A DNA stretch of 64,000 bases from Sorghum bicolor (GCF_000003195.3 NC_012871.2:59325802-59389801), one strand, 5' to 3'. Shown: positions 22,611 to 35,339, counted from the first letter of the stretch. Program-made: numbers and translations. Notes: generated from the letters alone by a model not told the origin.

Positions 22611-25526
22611 GGGCATGGTATAGTTCTGGAATTTTTTTTGGTTTTTGGGACTATAGCAATTTCGTTTTTATTTGACAAATATTGTCCAATTATAGAGTAA
22701 CTAGACTTAAAAGATTCATCTCGCGATTTACAGGTAAACTGTGCAATTAGTTTTTATTTTTGTCTATATTTAGTACTCCATACATATGCCGTAAGATTCG
22801 ATGTGACGGGAAATCATGAAAAGTTTTTGGTTTTTGGGTGTAACACCTGATTTTAAGGACAAAACCAGATATGTACCATATGTGAATTTTAGAAGACAAA
22901 CCTCACATATAGCTACAAATAAGAGATAATATCAAAGGACAACACATAAATTATATAGCGTACATAAATAATCGGAAACAACCTTAGGCAGCAAACCACG
23001 AAAGATAACTCCAAACTTTGGGTGTTAACTTCACTCTACAGGATCCAACTGACTGGTTGATCACAAGCCCAATACTTCTCCTGAGGTGTGGGGGAGATAG
23101 CAAGAGTGAGTCCAAGACGAACTCCGCAAGTATAACAACTAGATAGTATAGATCCCACGGTCTCATGATCAATATGACATAGATAATATAGAGCATTAAA
23201 CAATAAACATTGAGTATCTTAACACAACAAGATTCATCACCTTTAATGTAAGAATCCCCAAGGCCGCTCATGACCGTGAGCACGGCTAGTATACCAGTTT
23301 TTAACACTCTGCAGAGGTTGTACATCTTTACCCATGAGTCATGATTTACCCTTTCGCCCGAGGTGATCAGCCTCTTAACCCTCTACCAAGGAAGGTCGGC
23401 AGGGATCACTATGAAGTCTTTCAAAGGTTTGTCTAACAAGTTAGGGCCGCTTGGTTTCGGTAGTCAGTCCGTATGATTCTACCCCGCAGGGAATCCACGG
23501 TCTGCTATCCCCCATTTGCGCCACAAGGGTAACCTCTAACAGGCTAGAAAAGTTACTCATACTTGACTAAAGCCAGAGCCATCATAGCCCTCATGGTTGC
23601 ACTTTCATCCCGGTTATCACTTACGAATAAATCCTCAAGTTGCTAAAAAGTCATTATCATCATTTGTTGCTTTATATTAATCTATTCACAAGATCATGGT
23701 CATAGAATTAAAACCAAATGCTATACTTGCCTTGATCCAATTGCTCCTGCTAACCCTTCTTGTTCCGCTGGTCGTCAAGAGATCTTGATCACTGAAGCAC
23801 TGCCCACCAACTAGACTCGGTCACCAAACATCATCACACAAGCAATCGGAGACAGACATACACGAAACAAACAAGATTACAATTAGAATAGTACACCAGC
23901 AGTAAATAAATGTAAATAAAAGTTTCCAAAATCATCTACACGCTGCTACGATCACGTCAACAAGAATTTCACGGAAAACAGAGTTACGACGCGAAATCTA
24001 CACATTGAACGGGACTACAAAGGCTATCTGTGGACTTGTATTTATCTTGGAAACCTAACAGTGATGAATCTAGACAACAATGGTACCAACACGAAGCTTA
24101 TGAAATTATGAAACTAATGTAACTTGAACGGATCGAATCGGAGCTAAAACGGAGAAAATATGAATTTTCTAAGATTTTCCTATAGAAAAGTAATTAATTA
24201 GTTAGGGTCACAAAATTAAAATGCTTCAAACTGATAAAACAGTTAGACTAACATTTAGATCTCGCAAATACGAACCTAACGCAAGTTGAATAGGTCAAAT
24301 CGGAGTTAAAACAAATATTTTAAGGCCAAAACAAACTCAGTGGCATTTTTGTAAATATAGAAAATGTATTTTGAGATAAATCGGCAGACTTTACGTTTTC
24401 AAAAACAGGAAGCGTATTCCTTCATATGCGCTTTGGACCGTGGGTTAGAAATTAGAAAACCTGGGGTCTCTTTAGAAAATTTGCAAGGCCGAAGGGGTAT
24501 GGGCATTTCCTGGCCGTTGGATTCAAGATCCACGGCCGAGAAGATGGAAGGGAAGAGAGGGGGCGGGGCTGGCGGCCGAAACAGTATTGGCTGCGGCGGC
24601 GCGCCATTGTTGGCGGCGCTGAGCTCGCCGGAGTTGGTCGCCTGGCCGCTACAGTGCACCAAAACAATATCCGATTGCTCCGGGAGAGAGAGGAGGGCGA
24701 GGGGAGTTCATTCCCGGCCTCGGCGTGGCCCGATAGCTCCCCTGCAAGGCGGCCGACGGAGGCGCCATTGACGGCCCCTTCGGGGCTCGTGGGGACGGCC
24801 CTAGGAAGCACCGAAATGCACGGAAGAAAGCCGAAGAGGGAGAGGGAGATGAGGTGCGCTCACCGGCGTGAAGAAAGAAGACGAAGATGGCTCAGCGAGA
24901 CCGGACGGAGTGCGACGGTCACGGCTCTGGCGGCGATCTTGCTGCGCGTGCTCCCATAAGTGAAAGGGCAAAACGAGAGGGGGAAAGAGGAGAGGGAGTG
25001 CGGCTCGGGCGTGGACGCATAGCCGAGGCGCGGGCAAGAAGTGGTGGGGATCGTGGGGAGCGGGGGCTCGGCGGTTCTGCTGAACGGAAAGGAGAGAGGG
25101 AGGGGGCGGTTGGGGGGAAGGAGAAGAAGCTGATGGGTGGGTCCCGCTTGTCAGCCACTGGAGAGAAAGAGGAGGGGGAAGGGGTTGGCCGGCTGGGCCG
25201 ACTGGGCCTGCAGGCCGAAAGTGAGGGTGGGGGGGGGGGGGAGAAGGGTTTTCCTTTTTATTTTTCAACTCATTTTCAAAAGTATTTTCAATTTGAATTT
25301 TGAACAAATTTTTCTTTTGCGAAATTCACACATCACAAAATAAAATGCCACAGCATGAATACACACACAAAAAATGTTTTCTAAACTTATATTAAATTTA
25401 TTTTCCCAAAATTTATTTATTATTTTTTCCTATAATTTATGAGCACAAAATAGCAAATTAAATTATTTTTCATCTATTTCCAAAAGAGCAAAATTTAAGG
25501 TGTTACATTGGGTCAACTAAGGGCGT
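22611..25526 (+). mobile_element. MITE copy 6, split by solo LTR A
   Basis: 22611-22838 has the family core (TTGTCCAATTATAG ... GATTCGATGTGACGGG). The remaining few bases (TTGGGTCAACTAAGG) resume at 25508, after the solo LTR. The LTR therefore entered an existing MITE. Confidence 0.6.
22839..25507 (+). repeat. Solo LTR A (2669 bp, gypsy-type long LTR family)
   Basis: It starts TGTAACACCTGATTTTAAGG and ends AAGGTGTTACA. The 5-bp target duplication TTGGG is perfect (22834-22838 and 25508-25512). TG..CA ends with the inverted TGTAACACC/GGTGTTACA and a length near 2.7 kb fit LTRs of the Tekay/Del group of Ty3/gypsy; the lineage is inference. There is no internal domain, so it is what LTR-LTR recombination leaves. 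24460-25250 is GC-rich and yields ORFs on both strands that I regard as chance. Confidence 0.85.
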
Positions 25527-25848
25527 GTTTAGATTATGGATGAAAATTTTTTGGGTGTCACATCGGATGTGTCGGAAGAATGTCAGAAGGGTTTTTTAGA
25601 AACTAATAAAAAAACAAATTACATAGCTCGTCAGGAAACAGCAAGACAAATTTATTAAGCATAATTAATCTGTCATTAGCATATGTAGGTTATTGTAGCA
25701 CTTAAGGCTAATCATGGAGTAACTAGACTTAAAAGATTCGTGTCGCGATTCTCAACTAAACTGTATAATTAGTTTATTTTTTTATTTACATTTAATGTTT
25801 CATGCATGTGTCTAAAGATTCGATGGGATAGATGAAAAATTTTTGGGC
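25521..25848 (+). mobile_element. MITE of the GGCCTTGTTTAGTT family, copy 7 (long variant)
   Basis: It starts GGGCGTGTTTAGATTATGGA and ends ATGAAAAATTTTTGGGC. The core ACTTAAAAGATTCGTGTCGC is present, with an extra roughly 100 bp not found in other copies. Confidence 0.55.
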
Positions 25849-26086
25849 GCCCTTGTTTAGTTCGCAAAAAATTTTATTTTTGGCTACTGTAGTATTTCGT
25901 TTTTATTTGACAAACATTGTCCAATCACGGAGTAACAAGGCTCAAAAGATTCATCTCACAAATTACAGCTAAACTGTGCAATTAGTTTTTATTTTCATCT
26001 ATATTTAATGCTCCATGCATGCGACCAAAGATTCGATGTGACGGAAAATTTTGAAAATTTTTACGAACTAAACAAGGTAAACAAGG
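25849..26086 (+). mobile_element. MITE of the GGCCTTGTTTAGTT family, copy 8
   Basis: It starts GCCCTTGTTTAGTTCGCAAA and ends GAACTAAACAAGG. It is a full core copy directly adjoining copy 7. AAACAAGG is repeated at the right edge (26069-26086). Confidence 0.75.
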
Positions 26087-27701
26087 CATGGACTGCGATT
26101 GCTGTAGCTGTAGCGGCAGGCTGCGCAGCATGCATCTCATCTCCTACAGCCTGCAGTACACCACATCCACACACTCTGTGTAATCCCATAAAGAGTACAG
26201 CTTTATGTTCTCGCGTTAGGAGAGTCAAATAATTCTAAATTTAATTGAATCTATAAAATTTCTAATTTAGTAATATCTGTAATACCCAATTTCAAGGACA
26301 AACCAGATATACACTATATGTGAGTTTTAGAAATCAAATCTAATATATACCTACAAATAAGAGGTAATATCAAAAGACAATGCATAATATATATAACGTA
26401 CATAATAAATGAGAGATAACCTTAGGTAGCAAACAACGGATTAACTCACTCTACAGCATCCAACTGACTGGTTGATCATAAACCTAAAACATCTCCTGAA
26501 GTGTGGGGAAAATAGCAAGAGTGAGTCCATATCAAACTCCACAAGTATAGCAACTAGATTGTATAGCTCCCACAATCTCATGATAATGTGACATAAATAA
26601 TGTAAAACATTAAACAATAAATAATGAGTATTTTAACACAACAAGAATCATCACCCTTAATGCAAGAATCCCTAAGACCGCTCTTGACCGTGAGCACGGC
26701 TAGTACACCAGTTTTAAACACTCTACAGAGGTTGTACATCTTTACCCATGAGTCATGATTTACCCTTTTGCCCGAGGCCCGTCGACCTCTTAACCCACTA
26801 CTAAGGAAGGTCGGTAGGGATCACTATGAAGCCTTTCAAAAGTTCGTCTAACATGTTAGGGCCGCAAGGTTTTCCGGGCGAGCAGATATAGAGCCCTCCT
26901 TCCAAATGACACAATGACGCGCAACCTATACACATAAGGACAGAGACTCGCACTATACCCGTGTCGGCAAGCCCCTCTAGCGCCCGTACGGGTAACCTCT
27001 AACAAGCTAGAAGAGGTCTTCATACTGAGCTAAAGCCAGAGCCATTATAGCTCTCATGGTTGCACTGTTTTCCCGATTATCACTTACATATAATTCATCA
27101 AGTGGCTAAAAGTCATTTTTACCGTTTGTTACTTAACATTAATCAAGTCACAAGATCATAGTCACAGAAATAAAAATCCAAATGCTATACTTGCCTTAAT
27201 CCAATTGTTCCTGCTGGTCTTGCTAGCTCTGCTGGTCTTACTTGTTGCCAAGGCTCTGATCTTGATCACTGTAGTAACGCTCACCGTCTATTCTCGACCA
27301 CCAATCATTAACACACAAACAATCGAAGACAACATACACGAAGCAAGCAATACAGCTAAATTACAACAATACACCAAGCAATAAAATATTTTGAAAAAGT
27401 AATCTACGCATTACTACGAGCACACAGACGCAAAGAACACAATAAATGAAGCTACGATGCAAAAGAAACGACTACCGAAAGATTGTCTTTATAAGAGAGA
27501 AAACTTTAAGCTTCATTTATTTTATGAAAATAAAAGCATCTATAAAATATTTAGAGAAATATCCAAATGGGAGTCAAATTATATATTTAATTTAGAAAAC
27601 CAAGTTAAACTAGTCATATGTTTATCAACATGTATGTATTATTTAATCCATTAAAAGTTTAACAACTTAAAAAACATGTGAGCCTCTAACTCGAATTTAT
27701 A

Positions 27702-27895
27702 ATGGGGTTTGAACTGCACACTATAATTAAGGAAAACATATTTTAGTTGACACTAATCAAGTTAAAAGTATCTATAAAAGATCCGATGTGAAAACACTAA
27801 GTTGATTTTAATAATAAAACTAGTTGCATTTATATTAAGAAATATAATATTTTATTTAATAAATACGTGACATGTGAAACATTATTACTAACGTG
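27702..27895 (+). repeat. Donor arm of an inverted repeat (194 bp)
   Basis: Its reverse complement occurs at 33557-33750 with only about two mismatches. This arm lies in its normal place in solo LTR B; the other replaces part of the gypsy LTR. Confidence 0.9.
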
Positions 27896-28584
27896 AAATT
27901 TTCGTCATTATGAATCTTACACAATTTGAATAGGTCAAAACGGAGTTAAAACGGAGAAAATATGATCTAATCAAACTAGTGTATTTTCTTTGTATTTCTA
28001 GATTTGTTTTTCTAAAGGGAAACGACAATAAAACAAATTCATATCATCGTGACATCATCTCGATGTCATCAAGCTAGCATTCGGATTGAGAACCGCCGGT
28101 ATATGAGCAGAGCATAGGAGATGATGGAGATCTCACCTCGGTGTTTAACATGGATAAGGAGATCGAGCTCGAGCTGTCCATAGCTTCGGAACCTTGACGT
28201 GAAACTCATCAATTTGAAGGACCTTGTGTTGTATGCCCGACGACGGCCGAACGACTTGGTAGAAGAAGATGAACCGTGCCGAGTGCTAGAAGCTCTAGGT
28301 AGGTACACAATGCTTCAGCAACATGAGGTTTTGGCAACGTCGTGCCCGTCGAACTCCAGACGATGTAAAATTTCGTACAGCTGTGACAACTGACAAGTGC
28401 TAGAGTTTGGGTAGGGCGTCACAGTAGGGCTCGCGCCAAGCCGTGTTCTTAGCGGTATCAGTCTGTTCCTTAGACGGTCATGTACTGGTGGACAAAAGAA
28501 TATTTGGAGATTTGCAAGGGAGTTTAATACGACACTGCGAGATGTTGATAAACAAGTGAAGATGAACATGTCTAACAGAATTAC

Positions 28585-28977
28585 TATCAAGGGCGTCAAG
28601 CCCTCGGATAGCTGGCCCTCGGCTACGTAACTCGTAGCCTCGGTCCGTCGTCTTCTTCGGTAAGGGTAACCTGGCCGCAGGCTTAGTTGAAGAGTAGGAG
28701 GGAAGATTAGATTGATAATTCTTTCTTGATCTCCATACGGTAGCAAGTACAGAATATATATATGACCTTTTGGCCCAACCGACAGGGGCAACAAGCTCCA
28801 CTAATTTAGGAACTAATAATATCTAAATTATCTATCTCCTAAGATATTCTCAAGTCCCAACCGAGGGGGACTCTAAAGTCCCAGCCGGGGAGACGCCCTG
28901 CGCGCTCCGCGCGTTCCTGGTCGCGGCGCACATCACGCGTCCTCTGGCGCCTGGCATAGGTGCGCCCGACCATAACA
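28585..28977 (-). repeat. 3' LTR of gypsy #1 (393 bp)
   Basis: On the minus strand it starts TGTTATGGTCGGGCGCACC, right after the pol frame, and ends CGCCCTTGATA (TG..TA, the final CA changed by one base). The distal 218 bp match 33315-33538 with roughly 5% differences by eye. Confidence 0.85.
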
Positions 28978-31940
28978 TCTCTCCCCCCCGTCGAGGAGCA
29001 GCTCGTCCTCGAGCTGGAACGTAGGAAACTTGGCGGAACGGCTCCAGGTCTTCCCAAGTGGCGGACGCCACGGACTCCCCTTTCCAGTGGACGAGGATCT
29101 GGCGCTCGTCGCGAGCCAGGCGGGAGCGTACCACCCGCTCAGGTTCAGGCGCAACAGCTCCATGGTGCAAGAACGGTAGGGGCGGGGGAGCATCTGGCGG
29201 GGTCCCCTGGAACTTCTTGAGCAGGCCAACGTGAAAGACATCATGGATGCGGGCGCGGGGCGGCAAGTCGAGGCGGACGACGACGTCGTTGATGAGCTCG
29301 GTGACGCGGTAGGGACCGAAGAAACGCGGCTTGAGCTTGTCGGTGGTCGCCTGGGGAAGGGAAGACGCCGCCCGCTGCCTGAGCCGAAGGAGGGCCCAGT
29401 CGCCCACCTGGTACTAGACGTGACGATGAGCCTTGTCGTAGTGGAGCTTTTGAGTAGCCTGAGCTTGCTGCAGCCGGTAGCGGACATCAGCTAGGAACTC
29501 ATCGCGTTCCTCCATGCTTCGAGCGACGGCGGCCACTCTGGTTTCGCCAGGCTCATATGAGCGGAGCGATGGCGGGTCCCTGCCGTAGACCACGCGGAAC
29601 GGTGTGTCGCGCAGCGATGTCTGGTAGGCGGTGTTGAAGACGAACTCCGCCTAGGGCAGCCAACGCAGCCACTGCCGCGGTCTGTCCCCCGTGAGGCACC
29701 GCAGGTACATGATGATGACGCGGTTAGCCGCCTCGGACTGGACGTCAGACTGAGGATGGAACGCCGTCGTCATGTGGAGCTTTGTCCCCAGCAGGCGCAT
29801 GAGCTCACGCCAGAAGTTGGGCATGAAGACGGGCTCCCGATCCGACACCATCGATTGAGGAACGCCATGTAGTCGAACGATGTCGCTGAAGAATGCCTGG
29901 GCGACGGTCTCGGTGGAGTACGGATGCGCCAGTGGAATGAAATGGCAATATTTGTTGAACCTGTCCACCACGGTAAGGATCACGGACTTGCCATGGACGC
30001 GGGGTAGCGCCACCACGAAGTCGAGCGCCACATCTGTCCAAACACCCAGAGGCACCGGTAGGGGCAGCAGGAGTCCCGCTGGATGTAAATGCTCGGACTT
30101 GTACCGCTGGCAAACCCCGCACGCGCGCACCAGGTCCTGCACCACCTGTTTCATATTAGGAAAATGGAAGTCACGGCGCAGGCGGTGCAGCGTACGCTGG
30201 ACGCCCTCGTGCCCCTCCTCATGGACGGCTAGCACAATTTCCTAGAGCAGAGGAGACGTCGGCAGTATGTACAGGCGTCCAGCAAACTGGACCATGCCGT
30301 CCACTGTGGCCCACAGCAGTCTACGGGAGCCGGCGACGATGTCGTCTCATAGAGCCACAAGAGCAGGATCGGTGGCTTGTGCTTGACGGAGCCGGTCGAG
30401 GAAGTCGAAACGCGGGGCCGAGAGGGTGAGCAGCGCCCCGTCAGCCGTGTTGCGGCGGGACAATGCGTCCGCGACGGCGTTCGCTGCACCCGGCTTGTAT
30501 TCCACCTAAAAATCAAATCCCAAAAGCTTCCCCACCCAATGATGTTGTGGGATGGTGGCCAAGCGCTGATCAAGCAAATACTTCAAGCTGTAGTGATCAG
30601 TTTTGACGGTGAAGCGACGACCCCATAAGTATGGCCTCCAGTGGCGTACCGCCTGAACCAAGCCAATAAGCTCGCGCTCATACGCAACAAGAGCGCGGTG
30701 ACGAGGGGCTATTGGGCGGCTGAAAAACGCCATTGGGTGCCCCTCCTAGACGAGCACTGCCCCGAAGCCGTGGGACGACGCGTCGCACTCCACCACGAAC
30801 CCCTTGGCGAAGTCGGGCATGGCGAGGATAGGCGCTGTGGTGACTGCGGTCTTGAGAGCCTCGAAAGCCGCTGCGGCCTCCTCGCCCCAAGAGAAGCCAT
30901 CCTTTTTGAGGAGAGCAGTCAGAGGCGCCGCAATGTGGACGAACTTGCGATAGTAGCCGGCTAGCCCAAGAAAGCCGCGTACAGCGCGCGCCGAACGAGG
31001 AGCCGGCCAGTCACGAACAACTTAGACCTTGGCCGGGTCCATGGTGATGCCTGCCTCCGATATGACGTGGCCACGGTAGGAGACGGAGCTGACGCCGAAA
31101 GCGCACTTAGAGCGCTCGACGAAGAGACGATGGCATAGTAGTTCGGCGAGGATGACGCGAAGGTGCCGAAGATGCTCAGCTCAGGACTTGTTGTAGATTA
31201 GTATGTCATCAAAGAAAACAAGAACAAAGCGGCGAAGGTACGGCCGAAGCACATCATTCATCAGAGCCTGGAACGTGGTCGGGGTGTTACAGAGACCAAA
31301 CGGCATGACCAAGAACTCGTAGAGGCCGTCATGAGTGCGAAACACCGTCTTGTGGATGTCGGCCGACCTCATGCGAACCTGGTGGTACCCCGAACGCAGG
31401 TCCAGCTTGGTGAAGAAGCGGGCATCGTGGAGGTCGTCGAGCAGCTCGTCGACGACGGGTATCAGATGGGCGTCCTTCACCGTGAGTGCGTTCAAGGCAT
31501 GGTAGTCGACGTAGAACCTCCATGTCGCGTCTGGCTTCTTGACAAGGAGCACGGGGGAGGAGAATGCAGAGTCGCTGTGGCGGACGATGCCCTGCTCGAT
31601 CATCGCCACGCACTGCCTCTCCAGTTCGTCTTTATGCGCCGCTGGGTACCGGTACAGGCGCACTGCCACCGGCGTGGCGTCGGGCTTGAGGATGATGTGG
31701 TGATCCCGGGCGCGCGCAGGTGGAAGCCCCCGTGGTTCAGCGAAGACGTCGTCGAAGGAGCTCAACAGCCCGTCGTGCAGCGAGTCGGCCGTCGTGGTGG
31801 TGTGGAGGCTCGGCGCAAACGGTGGAGCTATGTCGTGCCAGCAGACCGTGCGCCCGTCCTGCTGGAACGCCATGGTCTGCGCCACGAGATCCCAGATGAT
31901 AGGACCCTACGTAGCCATCCAGTGAGTACCCAGAACCACG
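28978..31940 (-). pseudogene. pol of gypsy #1: RT, RNase H, integrase, chromodomain
   Basis: Broken polyprotein read on the minus strand. RT (31885-31184): [24 protein letters not shown] and the active site VFFDDILIY. RNase H (about 30870-30470): VVECDAS, YERELIGLVQAVRHWRPYL, TDHYSLKYLLDQRL. Integrase (30235-29651 and on): zinc-binding HEEGHEG..CGVCQRYK, then the D,D,E core in VALDFV, VSDREPVF and SEAANR. The chromodomain near 29120-28990 contains ILVHWKG and ATWEDLEPF. Stops at 29651, 30242, 30507, 30746, 31181, 31907 and others interrupt it; most are TAG where relatives have Gln CAG. It would copy and integrate the element if intact. Confidence 0.9.
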
Positions 31941-33187
31941 TCATATCCGGCCAAGGGCATCACGAAGAGGCCGACGAAGAACTCCTAGCCGTCGATGAGA
32001 ACAGGGGCCTGGTAGATCACGCCGGGGCACGGAACGCGCTCGCCGTTCGCCACGGTCGCCGTCATATAGGGGCGCGCGCTCGATGGGCAGCCCGGTGCGC
32101 TGCGCAGCCTCCTCCCCGATGAAGCTATGAGTGGAGCCTGTGTCGACGAGGGCGATGAAGGAGGCGGCGGCCAGGAGCACCCTGAGTTGTATCGTCTGTC
32201 CTAGGGGCACCCCAGCCACGGCGTGCAAGGAGAAGACTAGGGTCTCAGTCTCTCGCGCCTCGTCATCCCCAGCTTCGTCGGTGCCCGCGAGGTCGACGCC
32301 GCCGAGGAAGAAGATCCGCTTACAAACGCGGTTATGGCCACGCGTGTAGCGCTCGTTGCAGTTGAAGCAGAGGCCGAGGCGGCGGCGTTCCTCCTGCTCC
32401 TGCGTGGAAAGGCGCTTGGCGGCCGGCCGATCGGCAATGGCTGCCCCAGGGGCGTCCGCCTTGGCAGCCGGAGGTGCGGTGAGGGCTAGGCGTGGTGGCG
32501 GCGCAGGTAGCAGACCGCGCGCCGGAGCCTTGGCTGGGGCGCCCACGTACTGCTCCCACAGCTCGAGCTGCCGGGCCAAACTCATGGCCGCCGCGAGGGA
32601 CTGTGCGTTGTGGACTTGGACGTCCAAGCTGAGAGGTGGAAGAAGGCCGCCCGTGAACAGCTGGACGCGCTGGGCTTCGTCTAGGTGACCAGCGCGCGGG
32701 AGCAGCACCTAAAAGCGCGCCTGGTAGTCCGCCACCGACCCAGTGCGGCGACAGTCAGCGAGCTCGAAGAGTGGGGCGGACCGGATGGGCGGTCCAAACC
32801 GTAGGTTTAGGAGCTCCGTGAAACGGCGCCACGACGGCGTGCCCTCGTCCGTCTGCACCTACATACACCAGAGCTGCGCCTCGTCGTCGAGATTATAGGA
32901 AGCCATCCACGTTTTCTCCTCCTCCATGATTCTCTGTTGGTGAAAATATGATTCACACCGATTGATGAAGATGAGGGGGGGTCCTTCGTACCATCATACT
33001 TCAGAAAATCCATCTTCTGGAACTTTGGCGGCCGGTCATTGTGATGTTCGCCGGTCAGCGCCTTGGTCCCTGAAGACCCCGTACGTTCCGACGTGAGAGA
33101 GGCAATGGCCTTGGCGTTGGCTTCTACCGTGGCTTGCAGCGCCTTGACGGCTTCAGTGAGAGCCCGGAGCTGATTAGCATCACCCAT
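31941..33187 (-). pseudogene. gag-protease of gypsy #1
   Basis: It starts at the ATG at 33187 (MGDANQLRALTEAVKALQ) with a short coiled coil. A frameshift after the KYDGTKDP segment (about 32965) moves the reading to another frame (INRCESYF..MASYNLDDEAQ-like). In-frame TAGs occur at 32859 and 32709. A zinc knuckle CFNCNERYTRGHNRVC and an aspartic protease motif LVDTGSTHSFIG follow at about 32370 and 32140. A further TAG at 31985 separates it from pol. Gag would form the particle and bind RNA, and protease would cut it. Confidence 0.85.
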
Positions 33188-33296
33188 GGCGGAGGGCGAA
33201 GAAGTTGTCGAGGCAGCGGAGGTGGGGTTCAGGGCTTCGGCGCGGGGGGTGGTGGGGGGCTGGATGCGGCTGGTGTTGAGGATGAAGAGGATCGTT

Positions 33297-33314
33297 TGGA
33301 TCTGGATACCAGGT
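33297..33314 (-). promoter_or_regulatory. Primer-binding site of gypsy #1
   Basis: On the minus strand, ACCTGGTATCCAGATCC follows the LTR end (CCTTGACA). It begins with the TGGTATC of the Met-tRNA primer site. Confidence 0.6.
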
Positions 33315-33754
33315 TGTCAAGGGCGTCAAGCCCTCAGATAACTGGCCCTCGGCTATATAACTCGTAGCCTCGGTCCGTCGTCTTCTCTGGCGAGGGTAAC
33401 CTGGCCGTAGGCTTAGTTGAAGAGTAGGAGGGAAGATTAGATTGATGATTCTTTCTTGATCTCCATACGGTAGCAAGTACAGAATATATATATGGCCTTT
33501 TGGCCCAACCGACAGGGGCAACAAGCTCCACTAATTTAAGATCAACTTAGTGTTTTCACGTTAGTAATAATGTTTCACATGTCACGTATTTATTAAATAA
33601 AATATTATATTTCTTAATATAAATGCAACTAGTTTTATTATTAAAATCAACTTAGTGTTTTCACATCGGATCTTTTATAAATACTTTTAACTTGATTAGT
33701 GTCAGCTAAAATATGTTTTCCTTAATTATAGTGTGCAGTTCAAACCCCATGACA
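33315..33754 (-). repeat. 5' LTR of gypsy #1, middle replaced by foreign inverted sequence
   Basis: 33315-33538 matches the other LTR. 33557-33750 instead matches the reverse complement of 27702-27895 in the host LTR. Between them lies a 16-19-bp filler (33541-33559) repeating bases found at 33646-33664. The last bases, CCATGACA (33747-33754), look like the original LTR tip CCATAACA and are followed at once by the target duplication ATTAC. The LTR promoter part is therefore lost. Confidence 0.8.
33557..33750 (-). repeat. Inverted 194-bp copy of solo LTR B sequence
   Basis: Reverse complement of 27702-27895 with about 99% identity by eye. It lies inside the gypsy LTR, 5.66 kb from its source. 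Confidence 0.9.
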
Positions 33755-34869
33755 ATTACCATGGCGTGAGATCTTCGTTGCTGCTTGCTCTTTTATGGTT
33801 GGTTGTAGATCAATCGTTCCAACAGTGCTTGACTTAGCAGATCAGTACAGCCAGCCTCGGACGCAAGGCAAGGAGCGGCCGGCGGTCGGCGGCGGTAGAT
33901 GTGTATATGTCACGTTAGGGTTGCTGGTTTCCTGAATTGTCGTCACGTCAAAGCACATTGGCCCAAGAAACAAAGGAAATAAATAAAAAGAAAAGATAGA
34001 TAAGTGTCAACGATAAAGAGAAAATGATAAACCTCGATCCATTAGTAAAGCTTTGGACTAGTCGACTAGGATGAGAATTAGGTATTTTCAGAATTATTTA
34101 ATTTCGTGCATAGAAATAATTCTAGAAAAGTCTAGAATTACTATTTAAGCCATGAAAAATACTTCGAAAACTCTAAAAAAAATTGGGAAAAATTCTCAGA
34201 GATATTATGAAACATGAGGAACCCAAATAAAGTATTTGGAGCTCTTGATAAGATAATTTGGAACATCTAAAAATTAGATTGTGCTCACAGAAAAAGGCCA
34301 GAAAAATTCCCGAGAAGTTTGTAGAGATTGCTTGATGGATGAGAAACTGAAAGGAGTAACTTAGGTTTGAAAGAAAAGATTCTGATAGACTCTGAAAGAA
34401 ATCTTGAGCTAAGCGACAAGGAATTTGATCGTAGAAAAAGATAAAGACTTACTGGTCAAGGAGGATCAATCTACCAAATGTATTTTAAATATTTTTTTAC
34501 TATCAGCACACAAAGAGCAACAAGCAAACATCACCTAAAATCATATGCACCAGCATATATGCACAACCATGTTGCTAATCCCTATGATGAATTTTAATTT
34601 AATAAAAAATATTATTTTCTCTATATTTTCATGAGCACAAAAAATACATAATTAAATTATTTTAACTCTATTTTGAAAGGAGCAAATTTCAGGGTGTTAC
34701 AATATCAAATAAATATTATTAGATTAGTTATTATAAATATATTTTTATAGTAATCTATTTAGAGACTTAAGTATTAAACTTGGTTAAACTTAGAAAATCA
34801 TATAACTTTCGAGAGATTTAGAATTTTATTTTTTAGAACGGAGGGACTATGCACTACCACCCCAATTTA

Positions 34870-35240
34870 GAGCATCTTCAAAAGTCCCCTAATATCATCC
34901 CTTATCCCCATAAAACTATCATATTGGGTGAGATATGCTACTTTTTCTTCTCCAACAGTCCTCAATATCTCTCTTTTTTTTGTGGCCACCAATATTTCCC
35001 TCATTTCCTTTCAAAGAAATGTAGAGATACAACTCCCTCAATATCATGGGACCATCCCAACAACCACTTTTCAGTAAATTTTATGTTACACTTATGTGGG
35101 ACCCACCATTGATATGGGTATCGAGGAAGATATATTAGGGTACAGCTGCAACATATTTCTCAATAAATCTAGAAAGTGACATTAGGCTACCCAATACTAT
35201 CTATTGGGAGAGTTTTATTGGAGGACTGTTGAAGATGCTC
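34870..35240. mobile_element. Tourist-like MITE (371 bp)
   Basis: TIRs GAGCATCTTCAAAAGTCC and GGACTGTTGAAGATGCTC are flanked by TTA on both sides (34867-34869, 35241-35243), the PIF/Harbinger pattern. The 87-residue ORF within is incidental. Confidence 0.8.
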
Positions 35241-35339
35241 TTAGGCCATGGCCACGAGCAGTTAACGTATAGAATTAGATAGATATTTCCTTTGTCTAGA
35301 AAAATGTAACTCCATAACAGCATGAATCAATTTATTTTT

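Larger units (their letters stand above)
28585..33754 (-). mobile_element. Reina-like chromovirus (Ty3/gypsy) #1, defective
   Basis: Minus-strand element: 5' LTR 33315-33754, primer site, gag, protease, RT, RNase H, integrase, chromodomain, 3' LTR 28585-28977. The target duplication ATTAC is at 28580-28584 and 33755-33759. Short LTRs (about 400 bp), a total near 5.2 kb and a C-terminal chromodomain fit the Reina lineage; the lineage name is inference. It has many stop codons and at least one frameshift in gag, so it cannot make its own proteins. It sits inside solo LTR B. Confidence 0.9.
26278..34701 (+). repeat. Solo LTR B (same family as A), interrupted by a gypsy element
   Basis: It starts TGTAATACCCAATTTCAAGG and ends CAGGGTGTTACA. 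The target duplication ATATC is perfect at 26273-26277 and 34702-34706. The LTR sequence runs 26278-28584 and resumes at 33755 or 33760; without the inserted element it is about 3.25 kb. Its first 1 kb parallels 22839-23900 and 39223-40250 (AACTGACTGGTTGATCA, CCGTGAGCACGGCTAGTA, GAGGTTGTACATCTTTACCC). It is older than the gypsy element inside it. Confidence 0.85.

Noticed and set aside
24364..25343. ORFs of 80-170 codons in a GC-rich block
   Set aside because: They are inside solo LTR A on both strands with no domain; LTRs do not normally encode proteins.
22839..25507. TGTAACACC...GGTGTTACA as terminal inverted repeats of a DNA transposon
   Set aside because: TG..CA ends, the 5-bp target duplication and length fit a solo LTR better, and no transposase trace exists in any of the three copies.
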